Source: Phycisphaerales bacterium
GTDB lineage: Bacteria; Planctomycetota; Phycisphaerae; Sedimentisphaerales; Anaerobacaceae
Assembly: GCA_020352515.1 (NCBI GenBank)
Contig: CP070678.1
Span: 5,133,191-5,197,190, forward strand
Length of the DNA stretch: 64,000 nt
Direction: 5' to 3'
How positions within the stretch are numbered: position 1 is the first letter of the stretch; each line of letters begins with the position of its first letter. Below are positions 1 to 8,541 of the stretch, in pieces. Under the pieces are notes generated by a model. It had not been told where the DNA came from and did no database searches. It saw only the letters and a list, made by a program, of their open reading frames with translations. The position numbers and the translations under genes were made by a program.

Positions 1-266
1 TCGAGAGTGTAGCTCGGGGCGGGCCTTCTCAATTCGTAATCACTCAGCTCGAAGTTCTTCTGCCCACCTATCGCGAGGCCCATCATCTTCAATCGGTCAT
101 CGTCACCGGCCTTCGGCATAAAACCTTTCAGAGGGGATCGCTTGGCCGGGACCCAAACGATTTTCTCGGCGCCGATTTGCTCGGCCGCGTCCGCAGCAAC
201 GGCGGTGTGCCCGAGATGAATCGGGTCGAACGTGCCCCCGAACAATACTATCTTCCTCTTCGACAT
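1..266 (-). CDS. nadD: Nicotinate-nucleotide adenylyltransferase, N-terminal part (runs off window)
   Basis: The first 88 codons are visible and the gene continues past the left edge. The protein begins MSKRKIVLFGGTFDPIHLGH, the nucleotidyltransferase signature with the GGTFDPIH dinucleotide-binding loop and the HLGH catalytic motif. The later PSYT segment distinguishes NadD from CoaD-type adenylyltransferases. NadD transfers AMP from ATP to nicotinate mononucleotide in NAD synthesis, in the cytoplasm. The ATG is the first start codon in frame before the GGTFDP motif. Nothing in the visible part looks damaged. The 532 bp upstream are AT-rich and shared with the divergent miniprotein gene. Confidence 0.88.
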   Translation of the reverse strand, partial: MSKRKIVLFGGTFDPIHLGHTAVAADAAEQIGAEKIVWVPAKRSPLKGFMPKAGDDDRLKMMGLAIGGQKNFELSDYELRRPAPSYTL

Positions 267-632
267 CAAAAACTAACAAGCAAACTGTGCGTTACTCAAA
301 GAAACCTTACACGTGCGATTCAACAACTTGCACTATCAATATCATCCTGACACGCCCGCAAAACCTATTTACTGCAGGCTGCCCTGCCGTCCGGTTGCCG
401 CCACAAGGCGCGACCGCCTGAAGCATATATGGTGACATCGAAAAGACTTTTCGCGTCACCCTCTTGAGCCGGCGAAACACCTTATAACCTGTGTCTGTGG
501 CTTCGAAAGCGCCCGGTCCGACGACACGATTGCACCGACCTGCCCCCCGGACAAAAGCAAATTCGATAGTCCTCACCACGAGGCATCATAAACAATATAT
601 GAGGTGTGTTTAACTCTCGCGATAAAAAAATT

Positions 633-657
633 GTCAAGAATTCACAAACTTCTTGAC
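633..657. repeat. Perfect 8-bp inverted repeat in AT-rich region
   Basis: GTCAAGAA (633-640) and TTCTTGAC (650-657) are exact reverse complements separated by 9 bases. It could be a regulator-binding palindrome between nadD and the miniprotein gene, or a weak hairpin. No downstream T-run makes it a clear terminator on the plus strand. Confidence 0.6.
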
Positions 658-691
658 GATAAAAAATTATGAAGAAATTATCAGACCTCTG

Positions 692-697
692 TATAAT
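692..697 (+). promoter_or_regulatory. Candidate -10 element for the miniprotein gene
   Basis: An exact TATAAT preceded directly by TG lies 102 bases before the miniprotein start. No good -35 is found at 16-18 bases, so recognition may depend on the AT-rich upstream DNA. A TTGACA at 702-707 has no good -10 at the right distance. Confidence 0.3.
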
Positions 698-798
698 TTC
701 TTTGACAGTGTTTTCGAAAGTGAACTAGTGTCAGATGTTGACATGTTAACGTGATAACAGGAAAGGATTTTTGTCAGCCAAAAGGAGGTGACACAATA

Positions 799-888
799 AT
801 GGCAAAGAAGAAAGCAAAAAAGAAAGCCAAGAAGAAAACAGCCAAGAAGAAACCGGCAAAGAAGAAAACAGCAAAGAAGAAAAAATAG
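799..888 (+). CDS. 29-residue lysine-rich AKKK-repeat miniprotein
   Basis: The frame encodes methionine followed almost only by AKKK, TAKKK and PAKKK units, with no other residue types. About two thirds of the residues are lysine. It is preceded by AAAGGAGGTGA, a near-perfect anti-16S Shine-Dalgarno match with about 8 bases to the ATG, which strongly argues for translation. Similar AKKK/PAKK repeats occur in H1-like bacterial nucleoid proteins and in the lysine-rich tails of some DNA- or RNA-binding proteins. I infer a nucleic-acid-binding role in the cytoplasm. The gene is monocistronic, in an AT-rich island, and is followed by two strong hairpins. It is too short for standard gene finders. 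Confidence 0.65.
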   Translation: MAKKKAKKKAKKKTAKKKPAKKKTAKKKK

Positions 889-968
889 TGTAGTAGTGTA
901 ACGACGAGCCCGCGCGTATCTTGATTGACCGATATCGGCGGGCTGCCGGCGAGAGCCGGTGATTGGGG

Positions 969-995
969 CCGCAACATTAGAAAACAGTGTTGCGG
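969..995 (+). other. Stem-loop downstream of the miniprotein gene
   Basis: CCGCAACA (969-976) pairs perfectly with TGTTGCGG (988-995) around an 11-base loop. It lies 80 bases after the miniprotein stop and just before the intrinsic terminator, so it is probably a structured 3' untranslated element. Confidence 0.5.
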
Positions 996-1008
996 CAGGT
1001 TATGTGGA

Positions 1009-1050
1009 AATGGAAGGTCCTGTCGATTGCGGCAGGGCCTTCCATTTTTC
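1009..1050 (+). terminator. Intrinsic terminator of the miniprotein transcript
   Basis: A 14-bp stem (1009-1022 with 1033-1046, one G-U pair) with a 10-base loop is followed by a T-tract. This is a strong Rho-independent terminator on the plus strand. The remaining bases to 1205 show nothing recognisable. Confidence 0.8.
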
Positions 1051-1205
1051 TATTGGTGGAAAACGCATCGTGCGCGTGCCTCTGAGTCCGGCGAAGGCCG
1101 TTTTGGCCGCAGGAAGACGTCTTTGGGATTGGCTGCCAGCCGCCGCCGTGCTCATACCTGCCCTCCAGTCCTGAAATCAAGTTAACCGACGCCGATCTGC
1201 GTCCC

Positions 1206-1233
1206 TTGCAATCGGCGTCCGAGTGCCTATAAT
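1206..1233 (+). promoter_or_regulatory. Probable sigma-70-type promoter of lysA
   Basis: TTGCAA (1206-1211), a 16-base spacer and an exact TATAAT (1228-1233). Transcription would start near 1240, giving a leader of about 56 bases before the lysA ATG. Confidence 0.65.
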
Positions 1234-1295
1234 ATACGAGGGTTTTACGGCGTTTGCGGTGGTTTCGACGTAGTTTTGACCGAGAGAACAACAAG

Positions 1296-2585
1296 ATGGA
1301 CCACTTCAAGTACAAGAAGGGCAGGTTATTTGCCGAAGGAGTAGCCGTCGAGGCGATTGCGGCTGAAATCGGCACGCCCGTTTATATCTACAGCAAGGCG
1401 ACCTTTGTGGAGCACCTGCAAAAAATCAAGAGGGCCTACAGCGCGATCGATACAACGATATGCTATTCGGTGAAAGCCTGCGGCAACATAAACCTGCTCA
1501 GGCTCATGGTCGCCGAGGGCAGTGGGTTCGACATTGTCAGCGGCGGGGAGTTATACCGCGTTCTGCAGGCCGGCGGCGACCCTTCCAAAGTCGTGTACGC
1601 CGGAGTCGGCAAGACCGACGCCGAAATCATCGAGGCTCTGAAAGCAGGTATCGCATATTTCAACATCGAATCGGAGGCCGAGCTGGAGAACCTGATTCGC
1701 CTGGCTGCAAAACACAAATCCGTATCGGCAGGGCAGCCCAGGGCCGCTCTTAGGGTGAACCCGGACATCGAATACAAGACGCATGAGTTTCTAACCACGG
1801 GCAAGAAGGAAACAAAGTTCGGTGTTGACATCGAGCGGGCACAAAAGGTCTTTGCCGATTATGGAGACACTGCGGAAGTGAAGCTGTGCGCCATCCACGT
1901 CCATCTCGGCACCGGCGGCAAAAAGGTCGATCCTTACGTGGAGGCTGTCGAGAAGACCCTGCCCCTGATTCACCGCCTGCGCAGCATGGGCTACACCATT
2001 GAGGCCCTCGACCTTGGCGGCGGCTACGGCGCCGACTACGAATCCGAGACGGTGCCTTCTGCGGCCGAGTACGCGGCGGGTATCGTCCCGCTGCTCAAAG
2101 ACAAAGACCTCAGGCTCATACTCGAGCCCGGCAAGAGCATCTGTGCGAACGCCGGCATAATGCTCATGCGTCTGCTCTATGTCAAACAAGGGGGAACAAA
2201 GACATTCGCTATAGTCGATGCCGGCATGAACGACCTTATTCGCCCGGCGCTCTATGACGCATTCCACTTCATCTGGCCGGCGGAGGTTGCCGAAGAATTT
2301 GTGCCCGGCCGCAGACATAAGGATTTGCGACTGAAGGGAACACAGACCGTCGACGTGGTCGGTCCTATCTGTGAAGGTGCGGATTTCTTCGCCAAAGACA
2401 GGCCCCTGCCGCCTGTGCGACGCGGTGACCTGATCGCCGTCTTCACGGCCGGCGCCTACGGATTCAGCATGAGCAGCAACTACAATGCCCGCTGTCGGGC
2501 CCCCGAGGTCCTTGTGGACGGCGACAGATTCTCCGTCATTAGAAAGCGTGAGACCTACGAAGACTTGACCTCACTGGAAAGATAG
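1296..2585 (+). CDS. lysA: Diaminopimelate decarboxylase
   Basis: LysA removes CO2 from meso-diaminopimelate to give L-lysine, the last step of the pathway, using pyridoxal phosphate. The protein (429 residues from this start) shows the fold III PLP-decarboxylase motifs in order: the Schiff-base lysine in YSVKACGNINLL, HVHLGTG, the phosphate-binding LDLGGGYG, EPGKSI, the catalytic CEGADFFAKD cysteine segment, and GAYGFSMSSNYNARCRAPEV near the C terminus. Length is normal for the family. An upstream in-frame ATG at 1254 would overlap the likely transcript start region; ATG 1296 gives the usual N terminus. It converges with accC, 36 bp apart. Confidence 0.95.
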   Translation: MDHFKYKKGRLFAEGVAVEAIAAEIGTPVYIYSKATFVEHLQKIKRAYSAIDTTICYSVKACGNINLLRLMVAEGSGFDIVSGGELYRVLQAGGDPSKVVYAGVGKTDAEIIEALKAGIAYFNIESEAELENLIRLAAKHKSVSAGQPRAALRVNPDIEYKTHEFLTTGKKETKFGVDIERAQKVFADYGDTAEVKLCAIHVHLGTGGKKVDPYVEAVEKTLPLIHRLRSMGYTIEALDLGGGYGADYESETVPSAAEYAAGIVPLLKDKDLRLILEPGKSICANAGIMLMRLLYVKQGGTKTFAIVDAGMNDLIRPALYDAFHFIWPAEVAEEFVPGRRHKDLRLKGTQTVDVVGPICEGADFFAKDRPLPPVRRGDLIAVFTAGAYGFSMSSNYNARCRAPEVLVDGDRFSVIRKRETYEDLTSLER

Positions 2586-2621
2586 AGGGCGGCAGGCGCT
2601 TCCCGACAGAACTCGCCCGGC

Positions 2622-3959
2622 TCAGAAGTTTCGTTCGACAAACCCCGTGTCAATCTGGTTCTTGACGAACAGGTTGTGGGAGAGGATGTCCAGACAGGCC
2701 GGTATCGTGGTCTTGATCGGCTCAATAACAAATTCCTGCAGGGCTCTTCTCATGGTCGCGATGGCTTCCGTGCGCGTCCTCTGGTGGACTATTACCTTTG
2801 CAATCATCGAATCGTACGTCGTCGAGACGGTCCAACCCTGGCTGACGTGGGAATCCACTCGAACGCCGGGGCCGCCCGGTGGAATGTATCTTGTGATGGC
2901 GCCGGGGGACGGAGAGAAGCTGTTTCTCGGGTCCTCGGCATTTATGCGGCACTCGATGGCCACGCCGGTCTGCCTGATGTTGCTCTGGCGGAATTTTATC
3001 GTATGGCCGCTGGCGATCTTCAACTGCCACTTAATCAGGTCATGGCCCGTAACCATCTCGGTGACCGGATGTTCGACCTGAATTCGAGTATTCGCTTCAA
3101 TGAAGTAGAACTTCCTGTCGCTGTCGAGAAGAAATTCCACTGTCGCGGCGTTCACATAGCCGGCCTCCTTCATTATTCTCAGGGCCGCCTCGCAGAGCTC
3201 CTTTCGAGTATGCCTGTCCAGAACGGGGCACGGTGATTCCTCGATCATCTTCTGGTGTCTGCGTTGAATCGAACAGTCCCTCTCGTAGAAGTGCAGTATG
3301 TTGCCGGCGCCGTCGGCCATAACCTGCACCTCAACGTGCCTCGGCTCATGAATGAACTTCTCCAGGTAAACGCTGTCGTCACCGAAGGCCGCCTCGGCCT
3401 CCGCGCGAGCCGCGCCGAAAGCCGAGCGCAGGCTGATGTCATTATGCACGACCCTCATCCCTCGGCCGCCGCCCCCGGCCGATGCCTTTATAAGCACCGG
3501 ATAACCTATCTTGCCGGCCAGCTTCAGCGCCTCGGCCTCTTCCTTTACGGCGCCGTCTGAGCCGGGCACTATCGGAACCCTTGCCTTGTGCGCCAGCCTG
3601 CGGGCCTCAACCTTGTCTCCGAGCAGGCGCATCGCCTCAACAGGCGGCCCTATAAACGTTATGCCGCAGTCGCTGCATATCTCGGCGAAGTTTATATTCT
3701 CTGCCAGAAAACCGTAGCCGGGATGTATCGCCTCGACATCGGCGATCTCGGCGGCGCTTATTATGCGCGGGATATTCAGGTAGCTTTCGGCGCATCCGGC
3801 CGGCCCGATGCATATCGCCTCATCGGCAAGCGCAAGGTAGGCCGCATCCTTATCCGCCTCGGAATACACGGCCACCGCCTCGATGCCAAGCTCGTGGCAC
3901 GCGCGGATTATCCGCAGTGCTATTTCGCCCCGGTTTGCTATCAGGATTCTCGAAAGCAT
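2622..3959 (-). CDS. accC: Acetyl-CoA carboxylase, biotin carboxylase subunit
   Basis: AccC carboxylates the biotin carried on AccB with bicarbonate and ATP, the first half-reaction of malonyl-CoA formation. The 445-residue protein has the full ATP-grasp enzyme: N-terminal [26 protein letters not shown], the glycine-rich ATP loop [10 protein letters not shown], the catalytic [14 protein letters not shown] and the C-terminal biotin-carboxylase domain. Length matches E. coli AccC (about 449). It follows accB by 62 bp on the same strand, the usual accB-accC operon. No carboxyltransferase genes are in the window. Confidence 0.96.
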   Translation of the reverse strand: MLSRILIANRGEIALRIIRACHELGIEAVAVYSEADKDAAYLALADEAICIGPAGCAESYLNIPRIISAAEIADVEAIHPGYGFLAENINFAEICSDCGITFIGPPVEAMRLLGDKVEARRLAHKARVPIVPGSDGAVKEEAEALKLAGKIGYPVLIKASAGGGGRGMRVVHNDISLRSAFGAARAEAEAAFGDDSVYLEKFIHEPRHVEVQVMADGAGNILHFYERDCSIQRRHQKMIEESPCPVLDRHTRKELCEAALRIMKEAGYVNAATVEFLLDSDRKFYFIEANTRIQVEHPVTEMVTGHDLIKWQLKIASGHTIKFRQSNIRQTGVAIECRINAEDPRNSFSPSPGAITRYIPPGGPGVRVDSHVSQGWTVSTTYDSMIAKVIVHQRTRTEAIATMRRALQEFVIEPIKTTIPACLDILSHNLFVKNQIDTGFVERNF

Positions 3960-4022
3960 ATTCTCTTGGCCTCGTTTCCGGCCGCCGACCTCCCGAAGCC
4001 GCCGGAATCCAAAGTCGGAAGA

Positions 4023-4508
4023 TCAATCGGGCCTGACTCTGAAAAGAACCTGCCCGTACTCGACGGCTTGGCCGTTGGTCACCAGAATCTCGGCGATAAC
4101 CCCGCTCGTTTCGGCCTTTATTTCGTTCATCACCTTCATCGCCTCGATTATGCATACGACCGTCTGAGGCTCCACCTGCGTGCCCATTTCAACGTATGGG
4201 TCCGAATCCGGGCTCGGCGTGGCATAAAAAGTCCCCACTATCGGAGACTTTATCTCCACCAGGCTCTCATCGGGTTCGGCCGTGGGCTCCGGCGGCGAAC
4301 CGGGTTCCGGACCGCCACGCACCGCCCCCCCCACCGCGGACTCAACACCCATCACGGGTATGACCCGCGCCGCCGATTCGTGTGGATGAGCCCGCTTCAG
4401 GGATATCTTGTCGTCCCCATGCTTTATCTCAACCTCAACCAGGTCGTTGGCCCTCATTATCTCGATTAGTTGTTCAATCTTCTGTAAATCCGTGTCTTTT
4501 TGCGCCAT
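4023..4508 (-). CDS. accB: Acetyl-CoA carboxylase biotin carboxyl carrier protein
   Basis: The small acceptor protein (161 residues) carries biotin between biotin carboxylase and carboxyltransferase. The C-terminal lipoyl/biotinyl domain contains the biotinylated lysine in [11 protein letters not shown], preceded by [14 protein letters not shown]. The N-terminal part is a short helical segment ([20 protein letters not shown]) plus a Pro/Glu-rich linker, as in AccB. The ATG at 4508 is chosen over an in-frame TTG 24 bases upstream because GGAAAGG lies about 8 bases before it. First gene of the accB-accC operon. Confidence 0.94.
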   Translation of the reverse strand: MAQKDTDLQKIEQLIEIMRANDLVEVEIKHGDDKISLKRAHPHESAARVIPVMGVESAVGGAVRGGPEPGSPPEPTAEPDESLVEIKSPIVGTFYATPSPDSDPYVEMGTQVEPQTVVCIIEAMKVMNEIKAETSGVIAEILVTNGQAVEYGQVLFRVRPD

Positions 4509-4568
4509 CGCCGTACCCTTTCCGAGACCCAAAAGGCCGCCTGAGACCTTTCAGGGCTCTCGCAGAGT

Positions 4569-4626
4569 GGGGAGCCTCGCTCCCCTTTTAGCAAAACAAG
4601 TATAGTCCGAGCGGCGGCTATTGCAA
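4569..4626 (-). promoter_or_regulatory. accB promoter and 5' leader hairpin
   Basis: Read on the minus strand: TTGCAA (4626-4621), 16 bases, TATACT (4604-4599). Just downstream, a perfect 7-bp hairpin (GGGGAGC / GCTCCCC, 4569-4585) would sit at or near the 5' end of the accB mRNA. On the plus strand the same hairpin is followed by TTTT and could act as an antisense terminator. Confidence 0.6.
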
Positions 4627-4819
4627 GAGTTTTAAGACTGTTGAGAAGTCCCCTCTTCGGCTGCTGCCCGGTTGAGGGCTTTGAATCCGGGATAAAAAGC
4701 AGAAAAAGCTTGAATCAGAGCTGTTTCGCTGGTATCGTTCCTTTGGCGTAGAGCAGACGGCATGAGACATCGAAACGTCTATGCTGCGGTGCAGGATTCA
4801 GTTGTTGGCGCTTGCTCTT

Positions 4820-4996
4820 CGGATTTGCATACAAGAGCGATAAGCACATTGGCATAGGCGAAAGCTTGTGTTCAGCGATGGCCCGAAGGTGGAAACCGGC
4901 AATAGAACGCCCGGATTCTGATGTGAGTCATATCCGGTCGGACGTGGGCTCACCGTTGAGGGCAGTGATGTTCTGGACTATGTCGGAGACTTGGCT
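4820..4996 (+). promoter_or_regulatory. Structured leader of the methionine gene; possible SAM-class riboswitch
   Basis: The leader contains TGGCCCGA (4879-4886) followed after 5 bases by GAAACCGGCAA (4892-4902). This resembles by eye the S-box (SAM-I) core, roughly CUGGCCC..GAAACC.GGCAACC. Hairpins flank it: GCTCTT/AAGAGC upstream and CCGGAT/ATCCGG (4911-4937) downstream. A weak promoter, TTGAAT-N17-TATCGT at 4710-4738, would give a leader of about 250 bases. The gene downstream makes methionine, the precursor of SAM. Against it, the kink-turn segment of a canonical S-box is not evident and the spacing differs. The remainder of 4627-4819 shows nothing else. Confidence 0.33.
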
Positions 4997-6859
4997 TTGG
5001 CGAAATCCTCTCTTGTTCAATTGCTCTCCGAACGCCCCGTCCTTGGTGACGGCGCGATGGGGACGATGTTATACCAGTATGGCGTGTTCCTTAACACGTG
5101 CTTCGATGAGCTCAATCTGACCGACCCGAAACTGGTCAAGAGGGTCCATGACGGCTACGTCGAGGCAGGCGCCGACTTCATTGAAACCAACACCTTCGGC
5201 GCCAATCCGCTCAAACTCGCCCGATACGGTCTGGCGGACAAGGTCGAGCAGATTAACCGCCGTGCAGTTGAAATAGCCACCGATTCGGCGGGTGAGAACG
5301 TCCTGGTGGCCGGCGCCGTAGGCCCTCTCGGCCGGGAATTCACGAAATATGGCAGGCTCACCGAGCCGCAGGCACACCGGGCGTTTCAAGCTCAGGCAAA
5401 GCCTCTCTTTGACGCCGGGGCTGATTTTCTGATTCTTGAGACTTTCTCCAATACCCGCGAACTTCTGATTGCGATAGACGCTATCGGTCAGATTAGCGAT
5501 TTGCCCCTTGTAGCCCAGATGACCGTCAACGAGCACGATGAAACGCCGTACGGAGAAAAGATCGAAAAGGCGGTGGCCAGGATTGCGGCGGAAACCAACG
5601 TCACGGCGGTCGGATTGAACTGCTCGGTAGGACCCTCGAGCATGCTCGGCAGCCTTGAGCTTATCCGAACCGTGACCGAAAAACCGATATCCGTTCAACC
5701 CAACGCCGGCATGCCTCGACAGGTGGAAGACCGAACGCTCTACATGTGTACGCCCGAGTATATGGCCGAATACGCAAAGCGATTCCTCGAGAAAGGCGCC
5801 AGGATAATCGGCGGATGCTGTGGCACCACCCCGGGTCACGTTCGGGAGATCGCCCGGGCCGTTCGATCTCTCGACAGGGCGGCGACGCCCAGTATTCATG
5901 TCGGCAAACCCGCCGAAACACCGGCGCGCCAGGTCGAGGAATGCCACGTGCCCCTTTCGCAGAAATCACGACTCGGCGACGGTCTGGCGGCCGGCCGAAA
6001 GGTCACGACCATTGAAATCACTCCGCCGCGGGGGGTCGATATAAACCCCACCCTCGAAAAAGCGGCACTCTGCGCAGAACTCGGCATCGACGCAATCAAC
6101 ATCCCGGACGGTCCCCGTGCAAGCTCGCGCCTTTGCCCAATGGTGGCCGCGACCCAAATCCAGCAGCACGCCGATATAGAAGCCATCCTTCATTTCTGCT
6201 GTCGGGACCGAAATCTGATCGGGATGCAATCGGACATTCTCGGAGCCTCCGCCATTGGCCTGCGTAACATCCTCATCATAACCGGAGACCCCCCCAAGCT
6301 GGGCGAATATCCAAGCGCTACCGGTGTCTTCGACATGGACTCAATCGCCCTGACCGCCGTGGTGAATAACCTCAACTGCGGCATCGATATCGGCGGCAAC
6401 AGTTTCTCTCCGAGTACACGCCTGGCCATAGGGGTGGGCGCAAATCCTGCCGCCCTTGAACCGAGCAGAGAGCTGGAGAAATTCAAACAGAAAGTCACCG
6501 CCGGCGCCGAATTCGCCATAACCCAGCCCGTCTTCGATGCCGATATGCTGTTCGACTTTCTCGAAGCAATAGAACCGTTCCGAATACCGATTATCGCCGG
6601 TATATGGCCGTTCACAAGCTTCAAGAACGCCGAGTTCATGGCGAACGAGGTCCCGGGCGTTGTCGTGCCGGCTGCCCTGCTGGAGCGGATGAACGCCGCG
6701 CAGACAAAACAGCAGGGCCGTATACTGGGCGTCGAAATCGCAAGAGAAATGATAGAGAGAATCAGCAGCTATGTGGCGGGCTTCGCCGTCAGCGCGCCTT
6801 TCGGAAACGTAAGAACCGCCCTGGCCGTCCTCGGCAAGATTGATATAGACCGGATTTGA
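4997..6859 (+). CDS. Bifunctional homocysteine S-methyltransferase / 5,10-methylenetetrahydrofolate reductase
   Basis: A two-domain fusion of about 620 residues. Residues 1-290 form a homocysteine methyltransferase barrel with GDGAMGT near the start and the zinc-binding cysteines in GLNCSVGP (about 208) and GGCCGTTPGH (about 273-274). Residues about 335-620 are a methylenetetrahydrofolate reductase (TIEITPPRG at its start, then the NIPDG and IITGDPP FAD-barrel motifs). Together they would make methyl-THF and pass methyl to homocysteine; YitJ-type proteins share this layout. No ATG fits. TTG 4997 has GGAG 8 bases upstream, whereas TTG 4991 is too close to it. It converges with the phosphatase gene. 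Confidence 0.88.
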   Translation: MAKSSLVQLLSERPVLGDGAMGTMLYQYGVFLNTCFDELNLTDPKLVKRVHDGYVEAGADFIETNTFGANPLKLARYGLADKVEQINRRAVEIATDSAGENVLVAGAVGPLGREFTKYGRLTEPQAHRAFQAQAKPLFDAGADFLILETFSNTRELLIAIDAIGQISDLPLVAQMTVNEHDETPYGEKIEKAVARIAAETNVTAVGLNCSVGPSSMLGSLELIRTVTEKPISVQPNAGMPRQVEDRTLYMCTPEYMAEYAKRFLEKGARIIGGCCGTTPGHVREIARAVRSLDRAATPSIHVGKPAETPARQVEECHVPLSQKSRLGDGLAAGRKVTTIEITPPRGVDINPTLEKAALCAELGIDAINIPDGPRASSRLCPMVAATQIQQHADIEAILHFCCRDRNLIGMQSDILGASAIGLRNILIITGDPPKLGEYPSATGVFDMDSIALTAVVNNLNCGIDIGGNSFSPSTRLAIGVGANPAALEPSRELEKFKQKVTAGAEFAITQPVFDADMLFDFLEAIEPFRIPIIAGIWPFTSFKNAEFMANEVPGVVVPAALLERMNAAQTKQQGRILGVEIAREMIERISSYVAGFAVSAPFGNVRTALAVLGKIDIDRI

Positions 6860-7027
6860 GTGGCCCCGTTTCGGCCGATTTCCGACAATTACAGCGCATC
6901 TTCAGCGTATCAGCAAACGGCAGATTACCCCCCCCGCCGCAAACGCGCATCGCTTGTTTCCAAGACATGCCCGCCCCACGCGGATCATAGAAATGATGGG
7001 CCAAAGACTTGGCCGGCCGCCTGGCCT

Positions 7028-8302
7028 CTAAAGTATTTCAAGCCCTACCGCCGTAATGTCGTCCGCCTCGGACTCGTCGATTTTTTGGTCCTGTGCGAAC
7101 GCGGTCAGTCTGTCCATCAGCTCAAGCACCGGCACGTCCGTAAGCTCGCGGAACTCGTCGCGGAAATGGAAACCCGTCTCATCGTCGTAGTTGCCCACGA
7201 AGCGCTCCACACCGTCGGAATACAGCAGCAGCTTGTCGCCCGGTTGAAGCTGTACCGTCCTTTGAACGTAGCCGGCCTCCTCGAAAATCCCCAGAAGCGA
7301 GCCCCGCAGCTCCAGTTGCTCCGGCTCCTCGTGGGGCCTCATTAGAACCGGGTAGGGGTGGCCTCCGCGGGCAAAGGTAAGCTCCAGCTTCTCGGTGTTC
7401 AACAGACAGTAGCAGCACGTTGCAAACTGATAACCGGACAGCTTCTGGGCGGTCATCCGCACGTTGAGGTTTGTCATAACCTCGGCCGGTGGAAATATGC
7501 GGTAATCGCTCTCGCCGGTCTGGCGCATAACCAGAGCCTGCTTGAGAAAGATTGTAAGCAGTGCCGCAGGCATCCCGTGCCCGACCACGTCGGCCACGTA
7601 AAAGCCGATATGCTGCTCATCCACCCGGACTACGTTGTAGATGTCGCCGGAGACCCACTCGGCGGGCATAAACGCCGCGGCCCAGCGCAAGCGATCGGTG
7701 TTGGGCAGTTGAGTCGGGAGAAAATCCTGCTGTACCAAGCCGGCCAGGCGAAGCTGTTCGGTAAGGTTCTCCACGAGAGATTCGGTCACCCGGAGCTGCT
7801 CGGCCAGCTTGTTCTTGTACAGCCTCTGAACGTGCTTGGGCGGGACCGCGGGTTTTACGGCAATGCCCGAGCTTCTCTTGCGGTAGGCAAGGTTGACGCT
7901 AATGCGAACCCACAGGTCATCTATCGAGACCGATTCCATGGTTCCGGCCATGGAAAAGCTCGTCTTCGCAGGTGACAGGGAAAAGCTCTTTATGGGCAGC
8001 TCCACCCGCTCGGCCAGGACGATTACCCCGATATTCTCCATCTCGAGCGATTCGATTATCCCGGCCAGCTTCTGCTGCTGAACTGTCTCAAGGCCCTCTG
8101 CATCGACCACAACCGTTCCGACGAGGTCGAGACGCTCACGTATTTGAGGGTACTTGTCCAGGCGCATCACCATGGAAGTGAGCTTTTTCTGTTTGAGCAG
8201 ACGCTTTATTTCGTGAGGCATCTGTCCCTGATTGGTCAGGTAGAGTACATCGACAAAGCTCCTCGGCGTCTCAACACAACTCGTTGATTCTGCTCTTCGC
8301 AT
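7028..8302 (-). CDS. SpoIIE/RsbU-type PP2C phosphatase with receiver-like N-terminal domain
   Basis: A 424-residue cytoplasmic protein. Residues about 190-424 are a PP2C-like SpoIIE domain with the metal-binding aspartates in VSGDIYNVV, VADVVGHGMPAALL, LLYSDGVER and DDITAVGLEIL. Residues about 15-125 look like an alternating beta/alpha receiver fold (VDVLYLTNQG ... VVVDAEGLE ... IGVIVLAERVE) but lack a clear phospho-acceptor aspartate, so it is probably a pseudo-receiver. A short coiled region (QLRVTESLVENLTEQL) joins them. Such enzymes dephosphorylate anti-sigma-factor antagonists in partner-switching pathways; no antagonist or kinase gene is adjacent. GGAAAGG lies 8 bases before the ATG. 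Confidence 0.85.
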   Translation of the reverse strand: MRRAESTSCVETPRSFVDVLYLTNQGQMPHEIKRLLKQKKLTSMVMRLDKYPQIRERLDLVGTVVVDAEGLETVQQQKLAGIIESLEMENIGVIVLAERVELPIKSFSLSPAKTSFSMAGTMESVSIDDLWVRISVNLAYRKRSSGIAVKPAVPPKHVQRLYKNKLAEQLRVTESLVENLTEQLRLAGLVQQDFLPTQLPNTDRLRWAAAFMPAEWVSGDIYNVVRVDEQHIGFYVADVVGHGMPAALLTIFLKQALVMRQTGESDYRIFPPAEVMTNLNVRMTAQKLSGYQFATCCYCLLNTEKLELTFARGGHPYPVLMRPHEEPEQLELRGSLLGIFEEAGYVQRTVQLQPGDKLLLYSDGVERFVGNYDDETGFHFRDEFRELTDVPVLELMDRLTAFAQDQKIDESEADDITAVGLEIL

Positions 8303-8541
8303 CTTCGTCGCCTTTCCGGTCGGGTCAGCAAGACCTTGACCCGCAACTTCTTCTGCTGAAAGCTAACATAGCTAATTTCGGCTTGGAATGAACCGCACTT
8401 TGCCGTTTTTTGCCTTTTTATATCCCGGCCGCTTCGCCGGCCCGGCCAAGGTCCGAGAACAAGGCCCCCAGGTCTCGCAAATGTCGCAACAAGGTCCCCG
8501 GCATGGATTGGCACATACAGAATGCCCCAGGTTTGTCGCGG

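Larger units (their letters stand above)
267..798. other. AT-rich divergent intergenic region
   Basis: No convincing protein gene. An open frame on the minus strand between 307 and 579 has no recognisable motif and is judged spurious. From about 590 to 780 base composition shifts to strongly AT-rich, unlike the surrounding GC-rich DNA. This part contains an 8-bp inverted repeat and a TATAAT, described separately. It probably holds the divergent promoters of nadD and of the lysine-rich miniprotein. Confidence 0.6.

Noticed and set aside
307..579. Minus-strand open frame of 90 codons upstream of nadD
   Set aside because: No ribosome-binding site, no recognisable motif, biased composition. It lies in the likely promoter region.
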